Positions 45,566 to 55,355 of a DNA stretch of 64,000 nt are shown piece after piece (the first letter of the stretch is position 1; each line of letters starts with the position of its first letter). Under the pieces are notes generated by a model. It worked only from the letters and a program-made list of their open reading frames with translations, was not told where the DNA came from and did not search any database. The position numbers and the translations under genes are program-made. The stretch comes from Candidatus Vicinibacter proximus. Its GTDB lineage: Bacteria; Bacteroidota; Bacteroidia; Chitinophagales; Saprospiraceae. The stretch lies in the NCBI GenBank assembly GCA_016713905.1, contig JADJOE010000002.1, positions 464,816 to 528,815 of the forward strand, given 5' to 3'.

Positions 45566-45582
45566 CAGACTGTGAAAAAACT
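45566..45582 (+). repeat. Left terminal inverted repeat of the IS
   Basis: Pairs with 47271-47287. Preceded by the ACGT target duplication. Confidence 0.9.
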
Positions 45583-45663
45583 CTTTTTATTATTCATAAT
45601 ATTATAAATGTGCTTCATAAAAGCTGTTTAGTTCATTTCGATGACTTTTGAGAGTACTAATTC

Positions 45664-47208
45664 TTAAGCTGCAAATTGAAATCTTGTAAATAATAATTGC
45701 TCTAATGTTCTTAAAATAGACCGATTTAAAACAAAAATAGGGTCTTTCTTGTAAGGAGATACCCAATTTTTTAATTTTTCAATCAGCTCTGGGACGCCAA
45801 GTATTTTGAAACATCGCTTGATGTTGTAAACGAGCATAATGAGACTGTGTTCTCCATTGACTTTCTTCAGGCCTTTCAGATTGGTATAATAATATCCCCA
45901 CTTTCTCTTTATTGTGCCGAACACATGTTCATTAATCTCTTGACGCTTGCGATACAATGATGCATTTTCTTTATATCGTTTATTATTGGCTTCCACTGCA
46001 GCAGCATATTCACTTCTCTCTATTTCTCTACCACCGCTTGCTCTTCCAGTACACAAATGCTTTACCGGACAGGTTTTGCAATCTGGTGTTCTATATTTTT
46101 TAAATTGATGACTCGTATTTCCTCTTCCGGATTTTTTATGCCATGTTCCGGTGGTACTCAATGTTCTTCCTTCAGGACAAGTATAAGTGTCAGTGTTTTC
46201 ATGATAGATAAAATTAGTCACCACATAATCTGGAGTGGTTCCGTGTATATTGCTGTTGACTATGGCCGAAGGTGCTACAATGGTTACAATATTAGCATCT
46301 TCACATTGTTTAATTTCCTTACCATTATGATATCCCTTGTCTAATAAAGCCACAAAACTTTCAAGCTGCAAATTTTCTTTGGCTTCAAGAGCTATGTCTG
46401 ACATTGCATTTCTGTCATTTCGGTTTAAGGTATGAGTTGCTACAATCAATTTATGCTTTTCATCAACCGCTGTCTGTATATTGTAGCAAACTTCAACCAC
46501 CTGACCTTGAACTAAAAGGGCCCTGGAATCAGGATCTGTTGTACTGACTTGAGGTTCTCCTGAAGATTTTAACTGATCTTGTAATACTTCGTATTTAATT
46601 TTATTCTTCTTTAGTCGCTCAATTTTATCTTGGATATTCGCCACTTTAATTGCATCTTCTATAGTGTCATTTTGCTCAAGCTGCTTTAGATATTCATTGC
46701 TTTTTTCTTCAATAAAGGCAAGCTGTCTATCAATTTTTAATTGATTAAAATTATTTTTTTTACTATTGTGAGCCCTGGATTTAGTCCCATCTATAGCAAT
46801 TGTTTGTCCACACACAAGGTCGATATCTTTAAGAAAAGCAACGAACAATTTGAATACATTCTTTAAAGCCAATGGATTGTCTTTTCTAAAATCGGAGATA
46901 GTGTGATAGTTTGGGGACAAACCTAGTGTTAACCATTTGAGTTCAATATTCCTGATGCATTCATTTTCAAGTCTGCGACTGCTACGCAATCCATTGAGGT
47001 AGCCGTATAGGTATATTTTTAAGAGTGTAGAAGATTCAAAACTTGGACGACCTTCGGTTTTTAATGTTTTGACTTCAAAACCAAGTTTCAAAAGGTCTAA
47101 TTGTTCTACAAATGCATCAATAAATCGTACAGAATTATCTTTATCGATGGAATCTTCCAATGAACTCATTTGCAATTGCAATCTTGGTATTCCGGTTACA
47201 TGATTCAT
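45664..47208 (-). CDS. IS1182-family DDE transposase
   Basis: The protein is 514 aa. The N-terminal IS1182 domain (QMSSLEDSIDKDNSVRFIDA, KIYLYGYLNGLRSSRRLENE) has SPNYHTISDFRKDN. The catalytic core follows: Asp in IAIDGTKSRAHN, Asp in VALLDKGYHNGKEI and Glu in RQEINEHVFGTIKRKWGYYY. A cysteine cluster (TPDCKTCPVKHLCTG) lies before the last Glu, as in this family. The ORF is intact, so the element may still be active. Confidence 0.92.
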   Translation of the reverse strand: MNHVTGIPRLQLQMSSLEDSIDKDNSVRFIDAFVEQLDLLKLGFEVKTLKTEGRPSFESSTLLKIYLYGYLNGLRSSRRLENECIRNIELKWLTLGLSPNYHTISDFRKDNPLALKNVFKLFVAFLKDIDLVCGQTIAIDGTKSRAHNSKKNNFNQLKIDRQLAFIEEKSNEYLKQLEQNDTIEDAIKVANIQDKIERLKKNKIKYEVLQDQLKSSGEPQVSTTDPDSRALLVQGQVVEVCYNIQTAVDEKHKLIVATHTLNRNDRNAMSDIALEAKENLQLESFVALLDKGYHNGKEIKQCEDANIVTIVAPSAIVNSNIHGTTPDYVVTNFIYHENTDTYTCPEGRTLSTTGTWHKKSGRGNTSHQFKKYRTPDCKTCPVKHLCTGRASGGREIERSEYAAAVEANNKRYKENASLYRKRQEINEHVFGTIKRKWGYYYTNLKGLKKVNGEHSLIMLVYNIKRCFKILGVPELIEKLKNWVSPYKKDPIFVLNRSILRTLEQLLFTRFQFAA

Positions 47209-47270
47209 AATATATAAAAATACAAATCAGTATTTATACAGCAAAGAAATTTAGTATTTATTTTTAAATT

Positions 47271-47287
47271 AGTTTTTTCACAACCTG
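47271..47287 (-). repeat. Right terminal inverted repeat of the IS
   Basis: Inverted copy of 45566-45582. Followed directly by the ACGT target duplication and the remainder of attC-43. Confidence 0.9.
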
Positions 47288-47434
47288 ACGTATTGGCGCT
47301 TGGCACAGTGGCGGATTTCGGAGCACAAAACCGTCAATACACCATCCCCAAAAACTTTGGGGATTGATTCGAGGTAGAATGTTCAATTAACCAAGTCACC
47401 CGCCATTGAGCCAAACGCCTGTTATAGGGCGTTT

Positions 47435-48008
47435 TTATTCATTGTCAGTTTCAAAGTGGTTAATTGTTTGTCTATACTCCTTGTCCCAAAGTCTATACGA
47501 AAAATAAAAAATTGAGATTATCATTAGTCCATAAATAACATATAATGGCCTGCCAACTAAATCTCTAAATGAATTGTAAAATGAGATATTATAGAATTGA
47601 CATAAATTGTGAATTGTTGCTATGAAACTTACAAAAATAAGAACTCGAACTAAAACATATCCTGAATGCGCAAGAAGCGTCTTTTTGTTTTTGGTGTCTT
47701 ATAGAAAATTTCGAGAAATCGTCCCTTTTCATTAAAATATAGTTCAGAGACAAAGTCTGTCAGGTTATTTGAAGTGGATTTGATTTGTGTCGGACTATAC
47801 TTAAACGTATAGTAATAAAATGCATAGATTATAATCCCAACAATAATTACATTAGATATAATTAAACCAGTCCATCCAACGCCAAAAAATTTGTATAAAG
47901 GGTTTTGTTCTCCTGTCGGGTTGTCAAAAACCAAAGGCTTGTTGAATAGAAGTCACAACCTCTCGAAAAGAGAAGGATGAACGTCAGAGAAAAAAATTTA
48001 AGTTTCAT
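47435..48008 (-). pseudogene. Membrane protein of unknown function (copy 2 of 2), frameshifted
   Basis: Duplicate of 25837-26412 but 2 bases shorter. One T is missing in a run near 47690 and one A near 47930, and a compensating base shift sits near 47990. Outside these indels the sequence matches copy 1. All changes are in homopolymer runs, so reading errors cannot be excluded. Confidence 0.8.
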
Positions 48009-48054
48009 AATATATTTTATTTAATTGTTTCTTTTGTTGTCGTTCTAAAATGCC

Positions 48055-48186
48055 CTATAACGGTCTCGGGCTTTGCGTTCGGGCGGATTTCGAAGTACAA
48101 ATTTTCACTTTATTACTAAAGTTCATCAGAAGCACAATGCTTCAAGTTTGCACGTCAGCCCGCCTGACGCAAAACCCGTGTTAGCG
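48055..48186 (-). other. attC-44
   Basis: Left core CTATAAC; right core GTTAGCG. The arms GGTCTCGGGCTTTGCGTTCG and CCTGACGCAAAACCCG form the stem, the same class as attC-28. The right end pairs 9/9 with attC-45. Confidence 0.9.
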
Positions 48187-48211
48187 GTTCGTTGTTCTTT
48201 TCTTGCAATGT

Positions 48212-48744
48212 TCAAATCCATTTTCCGAAAATGATTTTTACTCCAAAGTGATTTCTCCATTTGTCAATATCATTGTCATAGTTGAAGTATGTTCCGCCAA
48301 TTTGTAAACCAAATGTCATAGCAAATTTGTCGTCAAATAACAGATTGTATCCAGGTTCAAGCCAAATACCGATATTGTTATGCATTTCTATTTTGTTTCT
48401 TGTCAAACTAATGACAGGTGAAACATAAAAACTTTTTGAAAGGTCATTTTTATCACTCTTCTTTTTAGAAATATAGGAATAGCAGTTTCTAACCCAAAAT
48501 GGCTTATGTCGTTTCCGTTGTTCCTTATTCCTAAATTAAGAATTGATGTAAACCGTAAATCGGCTCTTTTAGTAACGGTCAGCTGGTAAACAAATGGAAA
48601 AATATTGATGTCAAGTTCACCCTTGTTGTAAAAAGGTTCAACGGTAACATTTGGGTTTATTCCTATATAATGGTTCTTGTTTTGGGCAAGTGTTTTTAAC
48701 GGAATAATCAGTAAAAAGAATAGTATATATTTATGATTTTTCAT
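48212..48744 (-). pseudogene. Outer-membrane barrel-like protein, frameshifted
   Basis: The first frame gives a signal peptide (YILFFLLIIPLKTLAQ) and strands (HYIGINPNVTVEPFYNKGEL, RADLRFTSILNLGIRNNGND). It loses frame at about 48465 in an A/T-rich run. The rest (ISLTRNKIEMHNNIGIWLEP, AMTFGLQIGGTYFNYDNDID) continues in another frame to GVKIIFGKWI. Together this is a small beta-barrel of about 177 residues. It shares a cassette with the CPBP protease upstream (5 bases apart). Confidence 0.75.
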
Positions 48745-48749
48745 TTGAG

Positions 48750-49465
48750 CTAAGATTTATCCCACTTAATAAGCATAAAAATCCAAAAAGGAACAGATAA
48801 CCCAAATATGATATATGTGTTAACATTGCCGAACTCAAAGAGAATATTTATCCAAGAATGAAGCGTTACGGCAACTATTATAGATTTTGATTTATTTACG
48901 CCTTCTCCTAAAACCCAAGAAAGCAATGAGTTAGGAATGACAAAAAGTAAGGGTCGGAGTAACCTTGCAATTATGTTACCCGATAATGTCCTTGTTGTGA
49001 AGTGCCATAGTTCCCACATAGCTCCGATAATGAGATAATGTTTCCACTTAGGTAAATGGTTGAGTTGGTCTTGCAAAAATCCACGCCATCCAAGTTCTTC
49101 TCCAAGTGTAAAGATGAAAGTGCCGACCATATAAATAGCAAAATTTATATATGACCCGCCATATCCTTTGAAGCCAAAAGTCAAAAATAGCACCATTGGA
49201 ATACCCCAAAATAAAAGGCTTTTAATAATAGAAGTTCCAAAGAATGTTATCGTTTTAACGGTTTGTTTTCTGAAAAGCAGACTGCAAATTATGGCAGACA
49301 GTCCAGGTCCCCACATAATCAGACTAAGCTTTAAAACAATATGGATGTTCAGATTATTCCAACTGTCGCTATAAATGTCTCTCCAAAAGAAAAAGGCCAA
49401 GAAAAAAGGCACGCTAAAAAGTAGAAAACAATAACTGGCTTATATTTTTGATAAAATAATTTCAT
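48750..49465 (-). pseudogene. CPBP-family intramembrane metalloprotease, frameshifted near start
   Basis: The start MKLFYQKYKPVIVFYFLACL shifts frame at about 49395 (A run), then reads WRDIYSDSWNNLNIHIVLKL. The catalytic motif EELGWRGFLQDQL and the second box IIGAMWELWHF (Glu/His replacing part of the usual WxxWHxP) follow, with HSWINILFEFGN near the end. Seven or so membrane helices are visible. CPBP (Abi) proteases act on membrane proteins and are often linked to bacteriocin immunity. One base separates it from an intact 239-aa protein. Confidence 0.8.
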
Positions 49466-49500
49466 TCGATTCTGGTTTTGATGTGTCGTTCTACAATGAC

Positions 49501-49632
49501 CGCTAACGGTTTGCAGATTTGCGATGGGCGGGATTTTTATCACTAATTTTTATGCGGAGCACAAAACTTTCGGCTACCACTAAACTGTCTGCGGAGCACG
49601 AAACCCCGCCTATTGCAAATATGCTGTTAGTG
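49501..49632 (-). other. attC-45
   Basis: Left core CGCTAAC; right core GTTAGTG. Body identical to attC-26 and attC-33. Confidence 0.92.
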
Positions 49633-49653
49633 GCTGCCGTTCTATGTCGTCCG

Positions 49654-50331
49654 CTATTTATTTTTCATCCAGTAGTCTGCATATTCAATTACTTTTTTGT
49701 CGAGTGTGTCATTTGCTTGTTGTCTAAAAGTAGAAATAATTTTCCTTGTTTCGTCTGTGCCAAATGAAGTTAATGCTTTAAATGCGTCTGCTCTAAAGAC
49801 ATCTATTTCACTTTTGTCAAGTAGGATTTTGGTAAGCGTTGGGGTCGCTGGTGCATATTTTATTTTTTCAAGTCCACCGATAGCATAACGTCTATATTTC
49901 ATTTCTTTGTCAGCAATATTTTCAGTTACAATTGGTCCGATTTGATAGCCTGCTTCTAGTATTGGTCTGTCGATATACTCTTCTGAAACAGATTGGTTAT
50001 GAAAAACTGAATAATAATGAAAAGCACATTTTTTGTCAACCACTTGTCCTACTAAAAAGTAAAATGCTATTGCAAAAAGTGCTGTAATAGCAGTCGTCTT
50101 GTAGTTCTTGCTCAGCAATTGTCTAACTGCAAAAACTGTCACGTTTGAAACAACTAACCAAAAAAGAGTTTTGTAGTAAAAAATTAAATTGAGAGCAATG
50201 TCAAGCATTAAAGTTTCTTTCCCTTTTGGAAACCAGGCATAATTGTCTGTCCCTGTCAGAAACCACCAAAGTCCAACCACAAAAATTGAGATCAAAATGT
50301 AAGATAATATTTTCTTGATTGCTGTCGTCAT
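49654..50331 (-). CDS. Membrane protein with HEAT-like C-terminus (copy 3 of 3)
   Basis: Third copy of the 225-aa protein, identical by eye and without indels even though many genes around it carry them. Its right neighbour is the 234-aa CPCC protein cassette. Confidence 0.78.
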   Translation of the reverse strand: MTTAIKKILSYILISIFVVGLWWFLTGTDNYAWFPKGKETLMLDIALNLIFYYKTLFWLVVSNVTVFAVRQLLSKNYKTTAITALFAIAFYFLVGQVVDKKCAFHYYSVFHNQSVSEEYIDRPILEAGYQIGPIVTENIADKEMKYRRYAIGGLEKIKYAPATPTLTKILLDKSEIDVFRADAFKALTSFGTDETRKIISTFRQQANDTLDKKVIEYADYWMKNK

Positions 50332-50339
50332 ACGGTTGC

Positions 50340-50471
50340 CACTAACGGATTGCAGCTACAAGAAGTTGGCGATTTCGGAGACGAAAACTGTCTGCCAGCA
50401 CTGAACTTGATACGAAGAACAAAGCTTCATTTAACCACTGAACCGCCAATTTCTTGTAGGTGCTGTTATGG
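50340..50471 (-). other. attC-46
   Basis: Left core CACTAAC; right core GTTATGG. Body identical to attC-40. Confidence 0.92.
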
Positions 50472-50487
50472 GCTGCCTTGTTGTCTA

Positions 50488-51192
50488 TCATGTTGGCCAT
50501 TCAATTACATAAAGTGTGTTCGATACTTTCTCAGCAAACTCTTTATCAATATTTTCATAGTGGAAAAAGCCCTTCTCAATTATTTCCTGCTTGTCCGTCA
50601 GCCAAACGACCAGTTTGTCAATAGAACCTTTGTCAACCTCTTTAAACTGATTGCTTTTGTTGGTCAAGTCATGATAATAGTTGTCAAGTAAGTCAATTAA
50701 GTTTTTGAAACTGTTGTCGTCAAAAGATATTACCCACCTGTCAAGTAATTGGTCTATGTCGCCAAGCAACTTGTAAATTTCTATAAAAGCCTCTTTGTCG
50801 AAATAGCTTTTGTTCTTCGTCATGTCTGTCCACCATGCAAGTAAAAAGTATTTGATTACTCTTTGCTCTTCTGTCGCCCAAGTTGTCCATTTACCATAGT
50901 CAAGTTTACCTAAAACAACAAAGGTGTCAACGATAAAGTCAGTTGTTGAAAGTAACTCGAATATCCGTGGCAAGTAGTGCTTGAAGTCGTCCGTGTCGCC
51001 CCAAGTTGTCATTGCCTTAAAAGCATACCTCGAAAGGTCGTCACCATCTAAATGTCGAAGTTGCTTAGTGTGAATTTTTTCTTTGTCTGTGTCAGAAACG
51101 CAGCAAGGGCAGCCGACCATTGTCGAACTGAATGGATAGCGTGAGAAGGTCGTGTAAAGTCCCTCAATTGATGTTTTTAATTCTTCTGTCAC
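50488..51192 (-). CDS. Unknown helical protein with CPCC motif (copy 2 of 3)
   Basis: Same 234-aa sequence as 43434-44138 by eye, intact, in a different neighbourhood (HEAT-like membrane protein on the left, DUF5655 pair on the right). Confidence 0.72.
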   Translation of the reverse strand: MTEELKTSIEGLYTTFSRYPFSSTMVGCPCCVSDTDKEKIHTKQLRHLDGDDLSRYAFKAMTTWGDTDDFKHYLPRIFELLSTTDFIVDTFVVLGKLDYGKWTTWATEEQRVIKYFLLAWWTDMTKNKSYFDKEAFIEIYKLLGDIDQLLDRWVISFDDNSFKNLIDLLDNYYHDLTNKSNQFKEVDKGSIDKLVVWLTDKQEIIEKGFFHYENIDKEFAEKVSNTLYVIEWPT

Positions 51193-51220
51193 TGTTTGAA
51201 CGGTCGTTGTTTAAGGTTGC

Positions 51221-51353
51221 CCATAACGGTTTGGGGCTTGACGCAGTGGGGGAATTAGAAGTGCAAATGTTCAATAAACCACAAAAGTTTAATAGAAGTA
51301 CAAATGCTGAATTTACTACTTCTGCCCCCATTGCGTTCAAACCCCTGTTAGCA
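51221..51353 (-). other. attC-47
   Basis: Left core CCATAAC; right core GTTAGCA. Body identical to attC-32 and attC-42. Confidence 0.92.
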
Positions 51354-51385
51354 GCTGCCCATTTTCTGTCTATTGTTTTCCGATT

Positions 51386-51681
51386 TTATTTTGCTAATAG
51401 TCCACATACAATTCCACCAATTAGTCCAAGTCCAAGTATTGGTGCATATTGTTTGGTTACAATAGCGTCTGGCAAACTCAAAACAAGTCCAACAAGACCA
51501 CCTTTAAGCCAATTAGGAATTGGAAGTTCCATATTAAAATAATAAAGCCAATTGCAAATCTGCTTATAAATGAAGCAGTCATTGCTCTTGTTTTGTCTTC
51601 AAATGTCATAAAGAACATTGGAATTATTGAAACTATTCCAAAAATTGTTCCTGCAATAAGTCCTTTGATAATATTATTCAT
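51386..51681 (-). pseudogene. Small membrane protein (copy 3 of 3), one base lost
   Basis: Same gene as 33859-34155 but 296 instead of 297 bases: one A is missing from a run near 51538. The frame changes after IGFII, so the last third is altered. Confidence 0.8.
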
Positions 51682-51685
51682 CTGT

Positions 51686-52029
51686 CTATTTTTTTAGTTC
51701 GTAGGCTTCTCTGAGCCAAGTTAATAATTCCTTGTCTATGTCTTTGGTTTTTGTCAACTTGATTGTATGGTGAAAACGATTTGTAGAACCTTGTTCTATT
51801 TTGATACTCTGTCGCTGGTCAGTTTGTAGTTTAAATGAACTTCAAGGTTAATATAGTCTTTACGAGTGTATACGCCTGCAAATCCAAATCTGTTTCCAAG
51901 ATGAATGCTTGTCTTTTTCGGTTCAACTTTTATTTGTCCGAATTTGTGTAGTTCAGTGATTAATTTCTCGTAAATGTCAGTTACGATTTGCTCTTTGTCT
52001 TTTAAATGGTCAAGTTCTGTATATTCCAT
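51686..52029 (-). pseudogene. DUF5655 protein (copy 3 of 3), one base lost
   Basis: Same gene as 34160-34504 but 344 instead of 345 bases, with one T missing from a run near 51802. The frame is lost after SDRVSK, which removes the conserved HH-containing end. Position 6 is Leu as in copy 2. Confidence 0.8.
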
Positions 52030-52074
52030 TTTATTGTCTGTTTGTAATTGTCGGTATACGTCTGTTTGGGTTGC

Positions 52075-52206
52075 TGCTAACGTTTTGGCGCTTGGCGAAG
52101 AAGCGGATTTCGAAGCACTAAACTGTCTGCCAGCACTGAACTTGATACGAAGCACAAAGCTTCATTTAAGCACTGAAGCCGCTTTTTTGCCAAACGCCTG
52201 TTATGT
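52075..52206 (-). other. attC-48
   Basis: Left core TGCTAAC; right core GTTATGT. The arms TTTTGGCGCTTGGCGAAGAA and CTTTTTTGCCAAACGCC form the stem. Close to attC-25. Confidence 0.92.
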
Positions 52207-52213
52207 GCAGTTA

Positions 52214-52666
52214 TCATTCATCTAATTTATTTAAAAGTCCAATCGTGTCCGCTTTGTAAAGGTCAAAGTCAACCTCTGTTCCTGTTCTTCCTAAAAAGTC
52301 AATTGTTCTTTTGTTTAGTCCGAAATACGGTGTGGATGAATCAGGATTTATGTCAATGTCAATTACAAACTGCAGTCGGGTTTCCAGTTTTAGCTTTTCC
52401 TTTAACTGCTTTATTTGCTCAACTTTGTTTTCGAAAATGTCAATAAGCTTTTCTAAATGAACTTCTAAATCAATGTCGCTACCGGCATCAATTCGATATT
52501 TCCATGAAGTGGATTTTGGAACTGGGTCTTTCTTAATCATCACCGATGTCGGTTCAAGTTTTAACTCGTTAGTCACGATGTCGGTGTCAAAGTATTCTGC
52601 GTCAAAAGAGAAATACAAGTAATTCTTGCATTCAGTCCCACTATATGTTAGTTTTTGGTATGTCAT
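52214..52666 (-). CDS. DUF4279 domain protein
   Basis: The protein is 150 aa. NYLYFSFDAEYFDTDIVTNE and LKLEPTSVMIKKD open the DUF4279 pattern, STSWKYRIDAGSDIDLEVHL gives the conserved W segment, and FVIDIDINPDSSTPYFGLNK with a final IDFLGRTGTEVDFDLY completes it. Cytosolic; the family has no known function but may be an immunity-type protein. Intact, surrounded by frameshifted cassettes. Confidence 0.82.
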   Translation of the reverse strand: MTYQKLTYSGTECKNYLYFSFDAEYFDTDIVTNELKLEPTSVMIKKDPVPKSTSWKYRIDAGSDIDLEVHLEKLIDIFENKVEQIKQLKEKLKLETRLQFVIDIDINPDSSTPYFGLNKRTIDFLGRTGTEVDFDLYKADTIGLLNKLDE

Positions 52667-52675
52667 TTTAATTGC

Positions 52676-52807
52676 ACATAACGGATTGCAGCTACAAGAA
52701 GTTGGCGATTTCGGAGACGAAAACTGTCTGCCAGCACTGAACTTGATACGAAGAACAAAGCTTCATTTAACCACTGAACCGCCAATTTCTTGTAGGTGCT
52801 GTTATGG
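52676..52807 (-). other. attC-49
   Basis: Left core ACATAAC; right core GTTATGG. Body identical to attC-40 and attC-46. Confidence 0.92.
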
Positions 52808-52823
52808 GCTGCCTTGTTGTCTA

Positions 52824-53527
52824 TCATGTTGGCCATTCAATTACATAAAGTGTGTTCGATACTTTCTCAGCAAACTCTTTATCAATATTTTCATAGTGGA
52901 AAAGCCCTTCTCAATTATTTCCTGCTTGTCCGTCAGCCAAACGACCAGTTTGTCAATAGAACCTTTGTCAACCTCTTTAAACTGATTGCTTTTGTTGGTC
53001 AAGTCATGATAATAGTTGTCAAGTAAGTCAATTAAGCTTTTGAAACTGTTGTCGTCAAAAGATATTACCCACCTGTCAAGTAATTGGTCTATGTCGCCAA
53101 GCAACTTGTAAATTTCTATAAAAGCCTCTTTGTCGAAATAGCTTTTGTTCTTCGTCATGTCTGTCCACCATGCAAGTAAAAAGTATTTGATTACTCTTTG
53201 CTCTTCTGTCGCCCAAGTTGTCCATTTACCATAGTCAAGTTTACCTAAAACAACAAAGGTGTCAACGATAAAGTCAGTTGTTGAAAGTAACTCGAATATC
53301 CGTGGCAAGTAGTGCTTGAAGTCGTCCGTGTCGCCCCAAGTTGTCATTGCCTTAAAAGCATACCTCGAAAGGTCGTCACCATCTAAATGTCGAAGTTGCT
53401 TAGTGTGAATTTTTTCTTTGTCTGTGTCAGAAACGCAGCAAGGGCAGCCGACCATTGTCGAACTGAATGGATAGCGTGAGAAGGTCGTGTAAAGTCCCTC
53501 AATTGATGTTTTTAATTCTTCTGTCAC
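52824..53527 (-). pseudogene. Unknown helical CPCC protein (copy 3 of 3), one base lost
   Basis: 704 instead of 705 bases: an A run near 52902 is one base short, changing the last about 25 residues after EIIEKGF. One substitution (Asn to Ser in DNSFKSLIDLL) also separates it from copies 1 and 2, so it is a genuinely different copy. Confidence 0.8.
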
Positions 53528-53555
53528 TGTTTGAACGGTCGTTGTTTAAGGTTGC

Positions 53556-53682
53556 CCATAACGGCCAGAGATTGATGCAGGCAGAGCACCGGACTACCAA
53601 GAGCAAAGATCTCAAGCCAAATATACAACTTCTTCTGGAATGAAAAATATTCTGCTCTGCTTGCATCAATCTCATGTTATCG
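53556..53682 (-). other. attC-50
   Basis: Left core CCATAAC; right core GTTATCG. The arms GGCCAGAGATTGATGCAGGC and CTGCTTGCATCAATCTC form the stem, a distinct class. Confidence 0.87.
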
Positions 53683-53687
53683 GCTGT

Positions 53688-54082
53688 TTATTTTCTTATG
53701 TAGTATTCCAAGGAGCCTTCTCCCAACCAATTAAACAACAATAATGTATCACCACTAAAAGAGATGTTTTGTTCAAACCCACTTTCAAATTTAAGATACA
53801 TGTTAGTTATTATAGTATCCTTTTTAATAATTAAATCATATTGTTCTCTCTTAACTAAAATATTGTTGATAAATTCACTAAAATAGTAATCATCAAAAGA
53901 TAGTTCGCGTTTAAGTCCAGTCGTTTTTGGCGTATCATAGAAATTTGTAAATCCATAATATGTCTTTACCCAGTTCCAATTCCTAACACACTGTGATTAG
54001 TAATTTTTTCCTTTTCACACCCAAAAATTAAAAAATGTATAACTATTACTAGTAGTAAATTTACTTTGCTTAAATTCTTCAT
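53688..54082 (-). pseudogene. Small lipocalin-like lipoprotein, frameshifted
   Basis: MKNLSKVNLLLVIVIHFLIF followed by a lipobox GCEKEK gives the start. Frame is lost near 53985. The next frame reads NWNWVKTYYGFTNFYDTPKT then TGLKRELSFDDYYFSEFINN and ends at WLGEGSLEYYIRK. The pattern W-x-W-V followed by TP-x-T-G is that of small lipocalin-like lipoproteins of Bacteroidota. About 131 residues if repaired. The damage is an indel of one base. Confidence 0.78.
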
Positions 54083-54107
54083 TTCTTTAGATGGTTCTAA
54101 AATAGCC

Positions 54108-54240
54108 GCATAACGTTTTGCGGCTTGGCGTAGTGGCGGATTTTTAGCACAAATGTTTATACGAAGAACTGCACTTGAACTTAGCACAAAACTGTCATAC
54201 GAAGCACTGAACCCGCCATTACGCCAAACCGCTGTTAGGT
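54108..54240 (-). other. attC-51
   Basis: Left core GCATAAC; right core GTTAGGT. Body identical to attC-38. Confidence 0.92.
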
Positions 54241-54273
54241 GCTGGCGTTCTTGTACTATGTCGTTGGTTATCT

Positions 54274-55355
54274 TCATATTCCGCTTTTTCTTCTGTTGTC
54301 GTCCTTGCACAACATTTGGCAATTGTCAGCAGTCGTTTTACCGCCTAAATGCCAAGGTGTAATATGGTCGGCTTCCATTCCTTCAAGTTGATATTCTTCT
54401 GTGCAAACTGGACAAATTCCTTTCTGTCTTTCGTATGCTTCCGGTTTTGATTGTCTGTAAATGCACGAATTTGTAAAAACTTTCTTTGCGTATCAAAACG
54501 TATTCGTAAATTCCTTTTTTGTTGGTCACGTCTTCGTCTTGCATTAGTTTGGTGATTTCTTCTTCAAGTTTTTTTGTGGTCAAATTTCTTGTCCTTAAAT
54601 TCGTTGTAAAGAAAACCCCATTGTATGCCTTTCATCTCTTTACGATACTTTGGAAAGACAACCTTAACCCAATTAATTACGCTTTGAAAATACAACCACA
54701 AATCATTGGCGTTTGGCTCGTGTTGTTGTTTAGCCATATAATGCTCAATGTCGTCTTTGCTTATCCATTTAATTGTGGTTTCTAAATAGTCTTGTCTTAT
54801 TGGTGTTCCGTTCAAGTAGTCGCCACCCAAACCGTATGCAGCACAACCATTTTTACTGAAATATCTTTTTGCGTCTGAAACCCACGAACCTGAATAAACT
54901 GCATTTCTTAATTCTTGGTCGGTTAGTTTTTCTCCTGCAATGTTGATTGTCTTGAACCACTCTAATTTTTCGCTGTCTGTTCCGCTACACAGATAAACCA
55001 TTATTTTATAGTTTAAAAATCTGTTCTTGTTCGTCTTTTGCAGGTTGTGAAAATATCTGCTTTCAAAAGCAAAATCTCCTTCAACGTATTGGCTGATTGA
55101 AATTGTCCTTTGTTGTCCGTCTATTACTTCAAAGTTTCCATCTTCACGAACTGCCCAATACATTACATTCAAAGGATAGTCTTTTGTAATCGTGTCTATT
55201 ACTGCTTCACGTTGTTTGTCTTTGTAAATAAATTCACGTTGGTAAGGTGGGCGAATGTCCAATTTGCCACCATAACCAATAACTCCGTTCTCTTGGTTGT
55301 CTTCGTAACCACTTGTAAGGTCTTGGACTGTTATTTCTTTGAGTTCTATTTTCAT
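54274..55355 (-). pseudogene. DUF262-HNH nuclease (copy 2), several frameshifts
   Basis: Second copy of 39910-40992. The DUF262 half is open except for a shift near 55015 (EQEQILNYK altered). Further shifts at about 54440, 54480 and 54575 break the HNH half. Besides indels there are base substitutions (for example Asn to Ser at residue 15 and Val to Ile at residue 26), so the copy is diverged rather than a pure assembly repeat. Confidence 0.82.

Larger units (their letters stand above)
45566..47287 (-). mobile_element. IS1182-family insertion sequence, complete
   Basis: The element is 1722 bases. The left end CAGACTGTGAAAAAACT (45566-45582) and right end AGTTTTTTCACAACCTG (47271-47287) are 17-base terminal inverted repeats, mismatched only at the fourth and fifth positions. 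It is flanked by ACGT at 45562-45565 and 47288-47291, a four-base palindromic target duplication. One transposase gene fills the element. The intact ends and target duplication show a recent insertion into the attC left core. Confidence 0.92.
45557..47427 (-). other. attC-43, split by an IS element
   Basis: The left core TGCTAAC is at 45557-45563. The rest of the site resumes at 47288 with ACGTATTGGCGCTTGG and ends at the right core GTTATAG (47421-47427). Removing 45566-47287 plus one ACGT restores a site identical in body to attC-23. The site is inactive while split. Confidence 0.9.

Noticed and set aside
28655..49767. Repeated small plus-strand ORFs beginning MRWAGF (for example at 28655, 34568, 37142, 44185, 49519)
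   Set aside because: They are read-throughs of attC arms (GCGATGGGCGGG encodes RWAG) into the antisense of the next gene. Their repetition reflects the repeated sites, not a gene family.
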